NCBI RefSeq assembly: GCF_018449545.1
Contig: NZ_JAAVUR010000002.1
Coordinates: forward strand, 248,001 to 312,000
Length of the DNA stretch: 64,000 bases
Direction of reading: 5' to 3'
From: Granulicella sp. dw_53
GTDB lineage: Bacteria > Acidobacteriota > Terriglobia > Terriglobales > Acidobacteriaceae
The position numbers and the translations under genes were made by a program. A model generated the notes under the pieces. It was given only the letters and a program-made list of their open reading frames with translations, had not been told where the DNA came from and searched no databases. This document shows, in pieces, positions 51,450 through 60,251 of the stretch; position 1 is the stretch's first letter; each line of letters starts with the position of its first letter.

Positions 51450-52399
51450 GCCGGATCTACGAAGCGCTACAAAAAGCCGAGTCGGAACGAAAGGCAACCC
51501 AAGGCAGCCAGCAGACCATACCCAACGGTCTGCGCTCCGAGGCCGCCGTTGCGGAGTACGAGATTCCCGTAGGACAGCGCCCTGACCTGACCCGCGAACG
51601 CGAGTTTGAGGTAGAGGCGCCCGAGATTCTATCCCCGTATGCCGCGCCCGCGCTGGATCTCAACAACGTCCCGAGGCACACCTGGACCCCCAACTACACG
51701 CAGCTTCCATCACTGCAGGAACGTGGTCCGGCGGTGGAGCAGTTCCGCAGCCTGCGCTCCCGCATCCACGAGCTGCGCGACATCCATCCCCTCAAGTCGA
51801 TCCTCGTCAGCAGTGGACTTCCGCAGGAGGGAAAGAGCTTCGTCGCAGCCAATCTGGCGGTCAGCCTGGCGCGGCACAAGAACAGCAAGGTTCTGCTCAT
51901 CGATGGTGATATGCGCCGCTACACCTTGCATCAGTTGCTCGGCTGTCAGCCGCATCCAGGATTGGCCGATTATCTCGCGGGTAAAGCAGAGATGATAGAA
52001 GTGATGCAGCGAGCGGAGGACGCTCCCGCGCTGGGCAAGCAGGGAGCAGCCATTCTGCCGAACCTGACCTTTATCGCTGGAGGCAACGGAGGCGACAAGG
52101 CTGCCGATCTTTCTGGCAATCCAAGATTTGGAGAACTCATACGAGCCGCCTCTCCGTACTTCGACTGGATCATCGTGGACTCGTCGCCGGTGCTTCCCGT
52201 CTCGGACGCGGTCAACCTGGCGAGGTCGTGCGATGGAGTGCTGCTGGTTGCGCGTGGAGGAGTCACGAAGTTCCCCGTGGCGCAGAGAGCGCAGAGTGAG
52301 CTTAAGGCCTCGAACATCCTCGGCTTTGTACTGAATGCGATCGAACAGGCGCCCCAGGTCGGAACCTACTACGGCTACGACGCGGAAAAAGAAGAGTAA
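51446..52399 (+). CDS. Bacterial tyrosine kinase (BY-kinase, CpsD/CapB-like)
   Basis: 317 residues. Cytoplasmic autokinase that controls polymerisation. After an N-terminal linker of about 95 residues, Walker A is SSGLPQEGKSFVAANLAVSL (Gly124-Ser131 region), Walker A' is KVLLIDGDMRRYTLHQLLG, and Walker B is WIIVDSSPVLPVSDAVNLAR. The C-terminus GTYYGYDAEKEE has three Tyr, the expected autophosphorylation cluster, though short. ATGA overlap with the ATPase gene. Confidence 0.93.
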   Translation: MSRIYEALQKAESERKATQGSQQTIPNGLRSEAAVAEYEIPVGQRPDLTREREFEVEAPEILSPYAAPALDLNNVPRHTWTPNYTQLPSLQERGPAVEQFRSLRSRIHELRDIHPLKSILVSSGLPQEGKSFVAANLAVSLARHKNSKVLLIDGDMRRYTLHQLLGCQPHPGLADYLAGKAEMIEVMQRAEDAPALGKQGAAILPNLTFIAGGNGGDKAADLSGNPRFGELIRAASPYFDWIIVDSSPVLPVSDAVNLARSCDGVLLVARGGVTKFPVAQRAQSELKASNILGFVLNAIEQAPQVGTYYGYDAEKEE

Positions 52400-52423
52400 C
52401 AACAGGATGGAGCACGCGACACA

Positions 52424-53800
52424 ATGATACGGCTGTTCAATGTGTACTACCCAACCCGCACCATTGTTCTTCTGCTTTGCGAAACCCTGATCGTAACTGG
52501 CTCCTTTCTGCTGGCGACGGTGCTGCTGACAGGGCCGGATACCTATCTGGTGCTGAACTACGAGTACGGTGGCCTCAAGATTCTGGGTCTCACCGTGCTC
52601 ACGCTGCTGGCATCGTACTACTTCGATCTGTACGAGCCACAACGCATCTCGGCGCGTTGGGAGATCTACTTCCGACTGTTGCTCGTGCTGGGCTTCCTCT
52701 CCTTTCTTCTGTCGGCCATTACGTACTTCTTTCCGGCCATGGATATCGCCCGCTACGTCCTGGTACTGGGCCTCACCTTCCTCACCATAGCCCTGGTGGC
52801 CTGGCGCAGCGCCTATCAATGGATCATCGGACACAAGGTCTTTCGCGAACGGGTCTATGTGCTGGGTTCGGGTGAGCGGGCGCAGACCGTCATCGAAACC
52901 CTGCGCACAAGAAAAGACGCAGGCATGGAGATCGTCGGATCGGACGAAGTCACGCCCGACAAGGACCGCCGCAAAGAGGCGTTCGAAGCCGCCATGGAGA
53001 AGTTCCTGGGCCCCAATCCTCCCGTCGACCGCGTCATCATCGCGCTCGAAGAGCGCCGCGGAGAGCTTCCGGTGCGAGAGCTCATCAAGCTACGCTTCAA
53101 CGGAATTGTGGTGGAGGATTCGGCCGCGCTCCTGGAGCGTCTCACCGGAAAGCTGCACCTCAACAGCATCAGCCCCAGCAGCTTTATCTTCAGCGAAGGA
53201 TTTCGCATCAAGCCGTCGCAGCAGATCTCGCGGCGCATCGTCTCCACCTTGACGGCGGCCGTCGGCCTGCTCCTCGTTCTCCCGTTCCTTCCTCTAATTG
53301 TTCTGCTGGTGCGCTTGTCGTCCCCCGGCCCCATCTTCTTTCACCAGGTTCGGGTTGGAATGAACGGGCGGACCTTCAAGGTCCACAAGTTCCGCACCAT
53401 GCGGATCGACGCCGAGGTAAGCGGAGCAAAATGGGCGACCAAGAACGATCCGCGCGTCACCAGGGTCGGGATGTTCATGCGCAAGACCCGCCTGGACGAG
53501 CTGCCCCAGCTTTGGAACGTCCTGTGCGGCGATATGGGCTTTGTCGGCCCGCGCCCCGAACGGCCGGAGTTTGTTCCCATGCTGGTCGAAAAGATTCCCT
53601 ACTTCGAGCTGCGGCATATGATCCGCCCCGGTCTCACCGGCTGGGCGCAGGTCCGCTACGGCTACGGCGCAACCCTGGCTGAGGCTCGGGAAAAACTGGA
53701 GTTCGATCTGTACTACATCAAGCACATGACGCTTGGCCTGGACCTGCTGATCATGTTCGAGACCGTCAAGACCATCATTCGACGGCAAGGCGCCCAGTAG
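52424..53800 (+). CDS. Polyprenyl glycosylphosphotransferase (exosortase-associated sugar transferase)
   Basis: 458 residues. Starts the repeat unit by moving a sugar-1-phosphate to undecaprenyl phosphate. Four to five N-terminal membrane helices (for example [20 protein letters not shown]), a cytosolic nucleotide-fold region with [20 protein letters not shown], a further helix ([20 protein letters not shown]), then the catalytic domain: [49 protein letters not shown] followed by GPRPERPEF, and [15 protein letters not shown]. By length and position it fits the exosortase-associated type (TIGR03013-like). Last gene of the export operon. Confidence 0.94.
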   Translation: MIRLFNVYYPTRTIVLLLCETLIVTGSFLLATVLLTGPDTYLVLNYEYGGLKILGLTVLTLLASYYFDLYEPQRISARWEIYFRLLLVLGFLSFLLSAITYFFPAMDIARYVLVLGLTFLTIALVAWRSAYQWIIGHKVFRERVYVLGSGERAQTVIETLRTRKDAGMEIVGSDEVTPDKDRRKEAFEAAMEKFLGPNPPVDRVIIALEERRGELPVRELIKLRFNGIVVEDSAALLERLTGKLHLNSISPSSFIFSEGFRIKPSQQISRRIVSTLTAAVGLLLVLPFLPLIVLLVRLSSPGPIFFHQVRVGMNGRTFKVHKFRTMRIDAEVSGAKWATKNDPRVTRVGMFMRKTRLDELPQLWNVLCGDMGFVGPRPERPEFVPMLVEKIPYFELRHMIRPGLTGWAQVRYGYGATLAEAREKLEFDLYYIKHMTLGLDLLIMFETVKTIIRRQGAQ

Positions 53801-53872
53801 GGTCTGGGCGCGGCATCCGCACTTTCGGCATCTGCCTGCTCATTCCCATCTAGCTCTACTCATTTCGTTCCG

Positions 53873-54976
53873 TTAGTAGACCCGGTTCCGGGAGGAGAGC
53901 GCCGTCTTGAGGGTGCGTTCGTCGGGTGTCTTCTTCATCAGTTGAGGCACACGGATCGGGCGGGGTGGAACCTCCGGCATGCCGGCCTCGCTCAGCTTGT
54001 AGAGTAGCGAGCGATAGCTGATCTGGAGCCACTTCGCCGTCTTCTGCCGATTCCAGCTATTTGCCTGCAACACTTTGAGGATGATCTGCCGTTCCAGATC
54101 CTGGGTCGCCTGCTTCGTAATGCGCTTCAGCGACACCGGCTCGCTCAGGTCGATCTCCGTCGTGATTCCGCCGTTGCGGGGGGTATCCGGCATCAGCTCC
54201 GCGACCAGGGCCTCTTCGCTTCCGATCAGGACGTAACTTCGGATGAGGTTCTCCAACTGGCGGATGTTGCCCGGCCAGTGGTAGTTCTGCATCAGGCGCA
54301 CGGCGCTCTTGGAGAGCAGCTCCGGGGTGCTCTGGAAGGCCTTGGCGTAGTGCTCGATGAAATGATCGATCAAAATGGGCAAATCGGCAATTCTTTGCCG
54401 CAAAGGTGGAAGATTAATCGTCACTGCATTAATGCGGAAGAGGAAATCCAGCCGGAAGGTTCCCTCTTCGACCTGGCTGCGAAGATCGCCGTTCGAGGCG
54501 GAGACCAGGCGAGTCGCGATGGAGCGGGGCTCGTGTCCGCCGACCCGGACGAAAGTACCATCCTGCAACACTTGCAGCAGCTTCGACTGAACCGCCAGGT
54601 CTAAACTTCCGACCTCATCGAGAAAAAGAGTTCCATTGTGGGCCTGTTCGACGCGTCCCAATTTGGTGCTCATCGCCCCCGTAAAAGCTCCCTTTTCATA
54701 GCCGAATAACTCAGTCTCCAGCAGGGAGTTCGGAATCGCGGGACAACTCACCTTCACCAGAGAGCCCCGGGCGCGCATCGAGAAAGCATGCAGAAGGCGC
54801 ACGGCAATCTCTTTCCCAGTGCCGCTCTCGCCTTGTATCAAAACGGGAACGTCCGTCTCCGCGACCCGCTCTAGCTTATTCCGGACCGCCTGCATCGCAG
54901 GAGTCTTCCCGAAGATAATGTCGAGAGGGGGCAGATCAAGTAACGTCGCGGACTCATTGTTGTGCACCAAGGTCAT
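53873..54976 (-). CDS. Sigma-54-dependent activator without receiver domain
   Basis: 367 residues. The AAA+ domain starts almost at the N-terminus: Walker A QGESGTGKE (49-56), EKGAFTGAMSTK (GAFTGA at 96-101, the loop that contacts sigma-54), FLDEVGSLDLAVQSKLLQVL and WPGNIRQLENLIRSY. The Fis-type helix-turn-helix is at about 295-340 (SWNRQKTAKWLQISYRSLLY). No receiver, GAF or PAS domain, so it has no visible sensory input. AGGAAAAA precedes the ATG. A sigma-54-like motif upstream suggests autoregulation. Its DNA-binding segment resembles that of the next regulator. Confidence 0.94.
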   Translation of the reverse strand: MTLVHNNESATLLDLPPLDIIFGKTPAMQAVRNKLERVAETDVPVLIQGESGTGKEIAVRLLHAFSMRARGSLVKVSCPAIPNSLLETELFGYEKGAFTGAMSTKLGRVEQAHNGTLFLDEVGSLDLAVQSKLLQVLQDGTFVRVGGHEPRSIATRLVSASNGDLRSQVEEGTFRLDFLFRINAVTINLPPLRQRIADLPILIDHFIEHYAKAFQSTPELLSKSAVRLMQNYHWPGNIRQLENLIRSYVLIGSEEALVAELMPDTPRNGGITTEIDLSEPVSLKRITKQATQDLERQIILKVLQANSWNRQKTAKWLQISYRSLLYKLSEAGMPEVPPRPIRVPQLMKKTPDERTLKTALSSRNRVY

Positions 54977-55507
54977 TTTTTCCTATCAAGGTCGGCAGTC
55001 CGGAAAGACTGGTACATACGTCAACAAGCACGTTGATAGCCATTTCCGAGTCATTCAGGGGCCAATTTAAGGTCAATCTATGGTCAATAGAGCGCGTATA
55101 TGAAAAACCGGAAAAAGTTGTCTTGGTGGAAGCTTGTTGTTCAACATTGGAGCGGTTACTTGTAAATTTATTACTAAGGTAACAATAGGAAAAAAGAACT
55201 TTTTAATTTCTCCAACCTACCTACAACCATGTAAGCTTGCAGTACTCTAAGAGAGAAAGGGAAAACCTTTATCTCTTTTGTCAGCAAGATTAGTAACACT
55301 GTCTGCTAACGTTCTTTGATTTCCCAAGGAACTTGAGAATGGTTTTGCGAAGTACTACGCAACGCCTCATCAATTTCTAACACGGAGACGATTTAAAGAT
55401 CATATCTGGGGCTGGTTAGTAAGGGACTTGATGGGCCAGAGCTTCAAGTTCACGAGTTTGGCCGAAGTGGGCACTAATCCCATGCTGGCCGAAACAGGGG
55501 TTTTTCT
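54977..55507. other. Intergenic region between the two sigma-54 activators
   Basis: About 530 bases, AT-rich compared with neighbours. It holds the sigma-54-like motif at 55028-55042 (minus) and a near-palindrome TGTTG-TT-CAACA near 55137-55148. A TGGCCGAAGTGGGCAC stretch upstream of the plus-strand activator has the wrong spacing for a sigma-54 promoter. No gene was found. Confidence 0.4.
55028..55042 (-). promoter_or_regulatory. Candidate sigma-54 promoter of the receiver-less activator
   Basis: Minus-strand TGGCTATCAACGTGC: TGGC-N7-GTGC with GG-N10-GC spacing. Predicted start near 55016, leaving a 40-base leader with AGGA before the ATG at 54976. Confidence 0.5.
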
Positions 55508-56953
55508 ATGTCGGCATCGTTGTCTTATTCAATGTCTGTCCTAAAATCAAACGCTAAAGCCCGTGCCCAGGTCCTTATCCTGGAACCAGATCTTGCAGTT
55601 CTGGACTATCTACGCTCTACGCTCGGCGACCAGTACTCCCTCAGCCTCTTCTCCGAGGAGCAGACGCTTCTGGACCGCCTGGAGCAGACCGGCGACCCGG
55701 ATCTCCTTTTGCTCGCATTACATGCGAACCGCGATCCCATGCCGCTGCTGACCCACATCCGCTGCACCAAGCCGAACCTGCCGGTCATCGTCCTCTCCTG
55801 CTCTGCCGAGCTCGGCGATCTGGAGATGGTGATCCGCCTGGGTGTTCGCGCCATTGTGATGAAGCCCTTCCTGGGAAGCGACGTACAGCAGGCGATCGAA
55901 GAGCACCTCGCCGCGGTCACCGCAGACAAAGACAAAAAAGCGGCCATCGCCGACACCATGCGCGAGATCCCGCTGAACGAGACGCACTCGTTCGTGCGGT
56001 CCAGCAAGCGTATGCGCGACCTCGAGGCTCAGGCCGTGCTGGTAGCACGCGCCGATATCCCATTGCTCATCTTGGGTGAGAGCGGAACCGGCAAGGAAAT
56101 CCTCGCTCTCTATACCCACAAGATGTCCTCGCGAAGCTCGAAGATCTTCCTCAAGGTTAACTGCGCCGCAGTTCCGGCCGACCTGTTGGAGAGCGAGCTG
56201 TTTGGCTACGAGCAGGGCGCCTTCACCGGCGCGATCAAGACCAAGCCGGGCAAGTTCGAGACTTGCACCGGAGGAACTATCTTCCTGGACGAGATCGGCG
56301 AGATGCCCGCGATCCTGCAAGCCAAACTCCTGCAGGTCCTGCAGGACGGAACCTTCTCGCGCTTAGGCAGCCGCTCCCCGATGAAGGTCGACGTCCGTGT
56401 CATCGCCGCGACCAACATCAATATGAAGGAAGCGATGGCGAACAAGAGCTTTCGTGAAGATCTCTACTACCGCCTGAACGGCTTCACCTTGAGCATCCCC
56501 CCGCTGCGCGAGCGCAAGGAAGAGATTCCTGTGCTCTCCGAGTACTTCATGCGCAAGGGCTCCAAGCGATACGGCCGCGAAGTCCTGCCGTTCTCGAAGA
56601 ACCTGATCGACGCCTTGGTGGCTCACCACTGGCCCGGCAATCTCCGCGAGTTGGAGAACGTAGTAAACCGTTATCTCGTCTTGGGCGACGAACGAGCGAT
56701 CCTCGACGAGCTGGCCCCACCCGAAAGCGTGGAGACAGCATCCTTGGGATCGTCTTCGGAGGCTCCCAACGGCGCAGGACTTAAGGCTCTCGTACGAAGC
56801 CTTAAGGGCGAGGCTGAATCCACGGCCATCGCGCAGGTACTGGAGGGGGTTGGATGGAATCGGAAGGCAGCGGCAAACGACCTTCAAATCAGCTACAAGG
56901 CTCTGCTGTACAAGATCAAGCAGTACGATCTGTCGCCGCAGAATCGCGCATAG
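55508..56953 (+). CDS. Sigma-54 activator with pseudo-receiver domain
   Basis: 481 residues. Residues about 20-135 form a response-regulator receiver fold: VLILEPDLAVLDYLRSTLG, PDLLLLALHAN, VIVLSCSAELGD and IVMKPF. The Lys119 and Ser/Thr positions are kept, but the phospho-acceptor site aligns with Ala70 (NtrC reads LLSD there). AAA+: LGESGTGKEILA (190-197), EQGAFTGA (237-242), FLDEIGEMPAILQAKLLQVL. Helix-turn-helix near 440-475 (GWNRKAAANDLQISYKALLY). It is probably regulated by protein contact or level, not by phosphorylation. Next to the exosortase locus, it is a plausible functional counterpart of PrsR. Confidence 0.94.
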   Translation: MSASLSYSMSVLKSNAKARAQVLILEPDLAVLDYLRSTLGDQYSLSLFSEEQTLLDRLEQTGDPDLLLLALHANRDPMPLLTHIRCTKPNLPVIVLSCSAELGDLEMVIRLGVRAIVMKPFLGSDVQQAIEEHLAAVTADKDKKAAIADTMREIPLNETHSFVRSSKRMRDLEAQAVLVARADIPLLILGESGTGKEILALYTHKMSSRSSKIFLKVNCAAVPADLLESELFGYEQGAFTGAIKTKPGKFETCTGGTIFLDEIGEMPAILQAKLLQVLQDGTFSRLGSRSPMKVDVRVIAATNINMKEAMANKSFREDLYYRLNGFTLSIPPLRERKEEIPVLSEYFMRKGSKRYGREVLPFSKNLIDALVAHHWPGNLRELENVVNRYLVLGDERAILDELAPPESVETASLGSSSEAPNGAGLKALVRSLKGEAESTAIAQVLEGVGWNRKAAANDLQISYKALLYKIKQYDLSPQNRA

Positions 56954-56964
56954 CCGGGAGTCGA

Positions 56965-57453
56965 GTGGAATCAGAGTCTTCTACAACCTATCGCATCGTC
57001 ATCCGCTACGAAGATCATGCCGTCCGAGGTCTGGCTGAAGCCAGCGACCTCGGTTCCATCGATCAACTGCTGCGGAATGAACCCACATCCTCGTTCGAAT
57101 CCATCCGGCTGAAGCTGGTGGACTCAAACATCTCCGAGGAAGTCTCCACCAAGAACGCCAAGGCCGTCTTCTTTGTGAAGACCTTCGACGGCGACCTCCG
57201 CCACCGCGCCCTCCACTTCCACGAGAACGCCCCAATCGTTCAAGGCCTTTGGGTGCGCATCGCCTTCCACGACGGCGAGACCATTGAGGGGATCATCAGC
57301 AACACCCGCGACTACGTCCTCGAGCAGGGCTTCTTCATGATGCCCACCGATCCCAACGGCAACAACCGTCTGATCTACGTCTTGAAGGACCGCCTCAAGG
57401 ACTTCAACGTCCTCGGAATGCGCAACGCTCCCAAGATGTTCAAGACGAACTAA
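56965..57453 (+). CDS. Conserved hypothetical protein with Sm-like C-terminal part
   Basis: 162 residues, GTG start at 56965 with GGGAG 4-5 bases upstream; the gene lies 11 bases after the activator and is likely co-transcribed. Begins YRIVIRYEDHAVRGLAEASD. The C-terminal half has the pattern WVRIAFHDGETIEGIISNTR with FFMMPTDPNGNNRLIYVLKD, which resembles a small beta-barrel of Sm/PilZ type, but diagnostic residues of PilZ (RxxxR, D/NxSxxG) are absent. No membrane segment. Function unknown; the operon with a sigma-54 regulator suggests a role in the exopolysaccharide system. Confidence 0.75.
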   Translation: MESESSTTYRIVIRYEDHAVRGLAEASDLGSIDQLLRNEPTSSFESIRLKLVDSNISEEVSTKNAKAVFFVKTFDGDLRHRALHFHENAPIVQGLWVRIAFHDGETIEGIISNTRDYVLEQGFFMMPTDPNGNNRLIYVLKDRLKDFNVLGMRNAPKMFKTN

Positions 57454-57463
57454 AGAAAATCCA

Positions 57464-57510
57464 ACGAATCGCATCCCTTTCCCGAGACATCGGAAGGGGA
57501 TGCGATTCAT
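57464..57510 (+). terminator. Hairpin after the hypothetical gene
   Basis: GAATCGCATCCC (57466-57477) pairs with GGGATGCGATTC (57497-57508), extended by TTTCC/GGAA. Followed by ATCGC with no T run; the stem's length still favours termination. Confidence 0.7.
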
Positions 57511-57648
57511 CGCACACACCTCCCCTGTTTGTGCAAAAAACAGTCTGCTCCGGTATCCAACCGGCCTCGCTTCCTGAGCGTCGAATACCCCTATAGAGCG
57601 CTGTAAATCTTCATCAAGATCAGCTCCCATGAACCGCTGAAGCATCCC

Positions 57649-57696
57649 ACTAAAGTGGCAGCGTAAGTACCTTTGGGGGTACCTATACTAAAGCGG
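57649..57696 (+). promoter_or_regulatory. Direct and inverted repeats upstream of the diguanylate cyclase
   Basis: ACTAAAGTGG (57649-57658) and ACTAAAGCGG (57687-57696) repeat in the same direction 38 bases apart. Between them GTACC (57667-57671) and GGTAC (57678-57682) form an inverted repeat. The block ends 42 bases before the ATG, where an operator or promoter is expected. Confidence 0.45.
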
Positions 57697-57738
57697 TGAC
57701 TGTGTTCTATCAACGCGCAAACAGGTCAACTCCTCAAA

Positions 57739-59040
57739 ATGTCAGCCCCTCCCATCTACGCCCTGATTCCGAAGCAGATCGAGCGCCTGTCGCTGCATCG
57801 ATTCGAGTGGCTCCGATTTCCTGAGCCCCTCGAAGAGCGGTTTGAGCAGGACATCTCCACCTACAGAACGCAGCGCCTATGGATCGAGACCCTGATCGCG
57901 ATTGCGTTCTTCAATTTGTTCCTGTTTGCGAATCATTTTCTCCTCCACACCATCTCCTGGAAGACCTTGCTGGTCCGATCCTGCCTCATCACTCCCGTCG
58001 CGCTCATGGTGAACGTCACCATGCGTGTGAAGCCAGTCCCCGTCTACCGCGAGCTGAGCATCGCCCTCGCCGCCTGCTGGATGTGCTACACGCACCTCTA
58101 TCTGGAGCTCGGCCCCTACGCGATGGGTCCGACCTACGCGCAGGTCGGCGTAATCATCGTGGTGCTGTTCACCAACGTCGTCATGCGGCTGCAGTTCCCC
58201 TACGCGCTCGCTGCCTCGGTCGCGATGATGGCCGGCGACCTGATATTTCTCTATCGCAACAACTTCGAAGGCTCCGCAGAGAAGATCTTCGCTGCAATGC
58301 TGACGCTATGCGCCATCTCCATGACCGTGATGGCCAACTACACCCTCGGCCGCGACGAGCGCATGGGCTACCTGCAACGCCTACGCGGCGAGATCCAGAG
58401 CGCGCAGCTCACAGTGAGCAACGAGGAGTTGATGCGCATCTCTACCCTCGACTCGCTAACCGGCCTGGCGAACCGCCACTCCTTCACCAACCAGTACATG
58501 GTTCTGTGGAAGCAGGCGCTCACCTCGCGCGCACCGCTCTCGGCGGTAGTCATCGACATCGACAACTTCAAAGCGGTCAACGATCTCTGCGGACACCTCT
58601 ACGGCGATCAGGTCATCAAGCGTGTGGCCTTGCTGCTGCAACAGGCGCTGCGAGGCAAGCAGGACTTCGCAGCACGCTTCGGCGGGGAGGAGTTCGTGGT
58701 GCTGCTCCCAGGCGCAAGTCCCGAAGTCGGCATGCTCGTAGCCGAGCGCATCCGCAAGCTGATCGAGGTAGCCGGAACTCCAGCCCTGGAAGAGGTCCCC
58801 GAGCTGCCTTCGGTCTGGGCGACGGTAAGCTGCGGCGTAGCGACCTGCTGGCCCACCCACACCGATAAGCCCGATGGCCTGCTGGAGGCCGCGGACAAAG
58901 CCCTGTACGAGGCCAAGGACAGCGGCCGCAACTGTGTCTGCTACGGCGAAGCCGTCATGACCTATACCCGCCCGCACCTCGTCCCGACGCCTCCCAGCAT
59001 AGGCCAGGCTCCGGGCGTCGGACATCAACCCTTCGCCTGA
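57739..59040 (+). CDS. Membrane-bound diguanylate cyclase
   Basis: 433 residues. About six membrane helices in the first 200 residues (for example LIAIAFFNLFLFANHFLLHT and TLLVRSCLITPVALMVNV), then a short coiled linker and the GGDEF domain from about 235: DSLTGLANRHSFTNQ, VVIDIDNFKAVNDLCGH, ARFGGEEFVVLLPGA (GGEEF active site) and VSCGVAT. Makes cyclic di-GMP. The inhibitory I-site would need Arg three residues before the Asp; here the spacing is R-G-K-Q-D, so it is probably lost. A c-di-GMP source close to an exopolysaccharide locus may be functionally linked. Confidence 0.93.
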   Translation: MSAPPIYALIPKQIERLSLHRFEWLRFPEPLEERFEQDISTYRTQRLWIETLIAIAFFNLFLFANHFLLHTISWKTLLVRSCLITPVALMVNVTMRVKPVPVYRELSIALAACWMCYTHLYLELGPYAMGPTYAQVGVIIVVLFTNVVMRLQFPYALAASVAMMAGDLIFLYRNNFEGSAEKIFAAMLTLCAISMTVMANYTLGRDERMGYLQRLRGEIQSAQLTVSNEELMRISTLDSLTGLANRHSFTNQYMVLWKQALTSRAPLSAVVIDIDNFKAVNDLCGHLYGDQVIKRVALLLQQALRGKQDFAARFGGEEFVVLLPGASPEVGMLVAERIRKLIEVAGTPALEEVPELPSVWATVSCGVATCWPTHTDKPDGLLEAADKALYEAKDSGRNCVCYGEAVMTYTRPHLVPTPPSIGQAPGVGHQPFA

Positions 59041-59054
59041 CCCTCCTGGAATCT

Positions 59055-59915
59055 CTAGGAGATCTTCTCTGCGGTAAAGACCAGAAAATTCCCATCCGGA
59101 TCGGTCACAATCACGGTATGCTTCCCATGCTTGAAGTCGACTCCGCGGCTCTTAAGCTCGTGCTCGGTCTTCTTCAGATCTGGAACGAAGAGAAAGATCC
59201 GCGAAGCAGTGCCATTCAGAGGCTGCAGCAAAATCTGCTGCGCCTGGATCCTTCCGCTCGCTCCCGGATCTTCACTATCCGGAATGAGCAGCACCGTCTT
59301 GCTATGCGGCGCTAAAGAGAAGCCCAGCTTGACCGTATAAAAATTGATGGCTGCAGGGATATCCTTCATGCTTAGCCCTACCGCGAAGAAGCTGTCCGCG
59401 ATCCGGTTCGGCCCCAGATGTTTGCCTCGGTCCTCAAAGTGGAGCGAGCCGGGCATGTACTGGGTGTACTCGATATTCTGGTTCTCCGGCCCGCGCAGCG
59501 TGAACAGCAGATTGCCCGCCCCGGCCTTGCGTACGGCGTTAGGCGTAAGACCTTGCGCGACATCGTAGTCATGCAGAGCCGTAAGATCGTCCCCATCGAA
59601 GCAGAGGTGAAGAAACCCATACGCAGGCTGATTATCTGGCTGCGCCGGCTTCGGGTACAGCTCGATAAACTGCCTGTCGTTGACCTTGAGGAAAGCTTGC
59701 GTGACGACCCCGTTCTTATCGAACGCGAACGACTGCTGGTAGCCGAGCTTCTCGTAGAACGCCCGTGACAACCCAACATCGTTGACCCGGATAGCGATGT
59801 GAGCCAACCCGTGGATCGGAGGCGAAGGAGCGCCAATCTGGCCGGAGGCGAAGGGAGCCAGCAGCAGCGCGGCTGCTAGGCTCAAGGTACGCGGGATAGG
59901 GTTGGACATGAACAT
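59055..59915 (-). CDS. Exported VOC (glyoxalase/dioxygenase-fold) protein
   Basis: 286 residues. Signal peptide about 1-28 ([15 protein letters not shown]). Two VOC modules: first HIAIRVNDVGLSRAFYEKLG near 38-57 with QFIELYP and FLHLCFDGDD; second SFFAVGLSMKDIPAAINFY and IVTDPDGNFLVFTAEK. Metal-binding His/Glu of glyoxalase type are present in the first module (HIAIRV, IELYP) and less clear in the second. ATG at 59915 is preferred, as GAGAGAG lies upstream and the signal peptide begins there; 59909 is possible and 60002 would add 29 residues. Substrate unknown. Confidence 0.85.
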   Translation of the reverse strand: MFMSNPIPRTLSLAAALLLAPFASGQIGAPSPPIHGLAHIAIRVNDVGLSRAFYEKLGYQQSFAFDKNGVVTQAFLKVNDRQFIELYPKPAQPDNQPAYGFLHLCFDGDDLTALHDYDVAQGLTPNAVRKAGAGNLLFTLRGPENQNIEYTQYMPGSLHFEDRGKHLGPNRIADSFFAVGLSMKDIPAAINFYTVKLGFSLAPHSKTVLLIPDSEDPGASGRIQAQQILLQPLNGTASRIFLFVPDLKKTEHELKSRGVDFKHGKHTVIVTDPDGNFLVFTAEKIS

Positions 59916-60251
59916 ACGTTGTGGCTCTCTCTCCAAATTGGTGTTGCATCGGTGAAAAATATCGCAGACCACCATGCCGGAATCGGCAGCCTGCGGCGAC
60001 ATAGCGGGACCGATCCGCTTGGGTCAGGTGTTGATCGCTTCAGTTGCGAATGCTAACTCTTTACTAACAAAAATGGAAACCAAGGCGATAACCGCCCGCC
60101 CGTCCTTCTCTCGCCGCATCCGGCCCTCTGCCGGAATCATCTAGCACTCATCGTGTTTACCCCCTAGCGTCTTTTGCCAGGAGCTCGAATCGTTCGAGCA
60201 CAGAAGATATCAGTTACACCGGCTGCGAAAAATAAAAGGTTAGGAAACAAC
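59916..60251. other. Intergenic region between VOC gene and NTF2-like gene
   Basis: About 335 bases between divergent genes. No known motif, repeat or additional gene is visible. Confidence 0.3.

Noticed and set aside
55440..55507. Sigma-54 motif (TTGGCCGAAGTGGGCAC) before the plus-strand activator
   Set aside because: GG and GC are not 10 bases apart, so the essential spacing fails.
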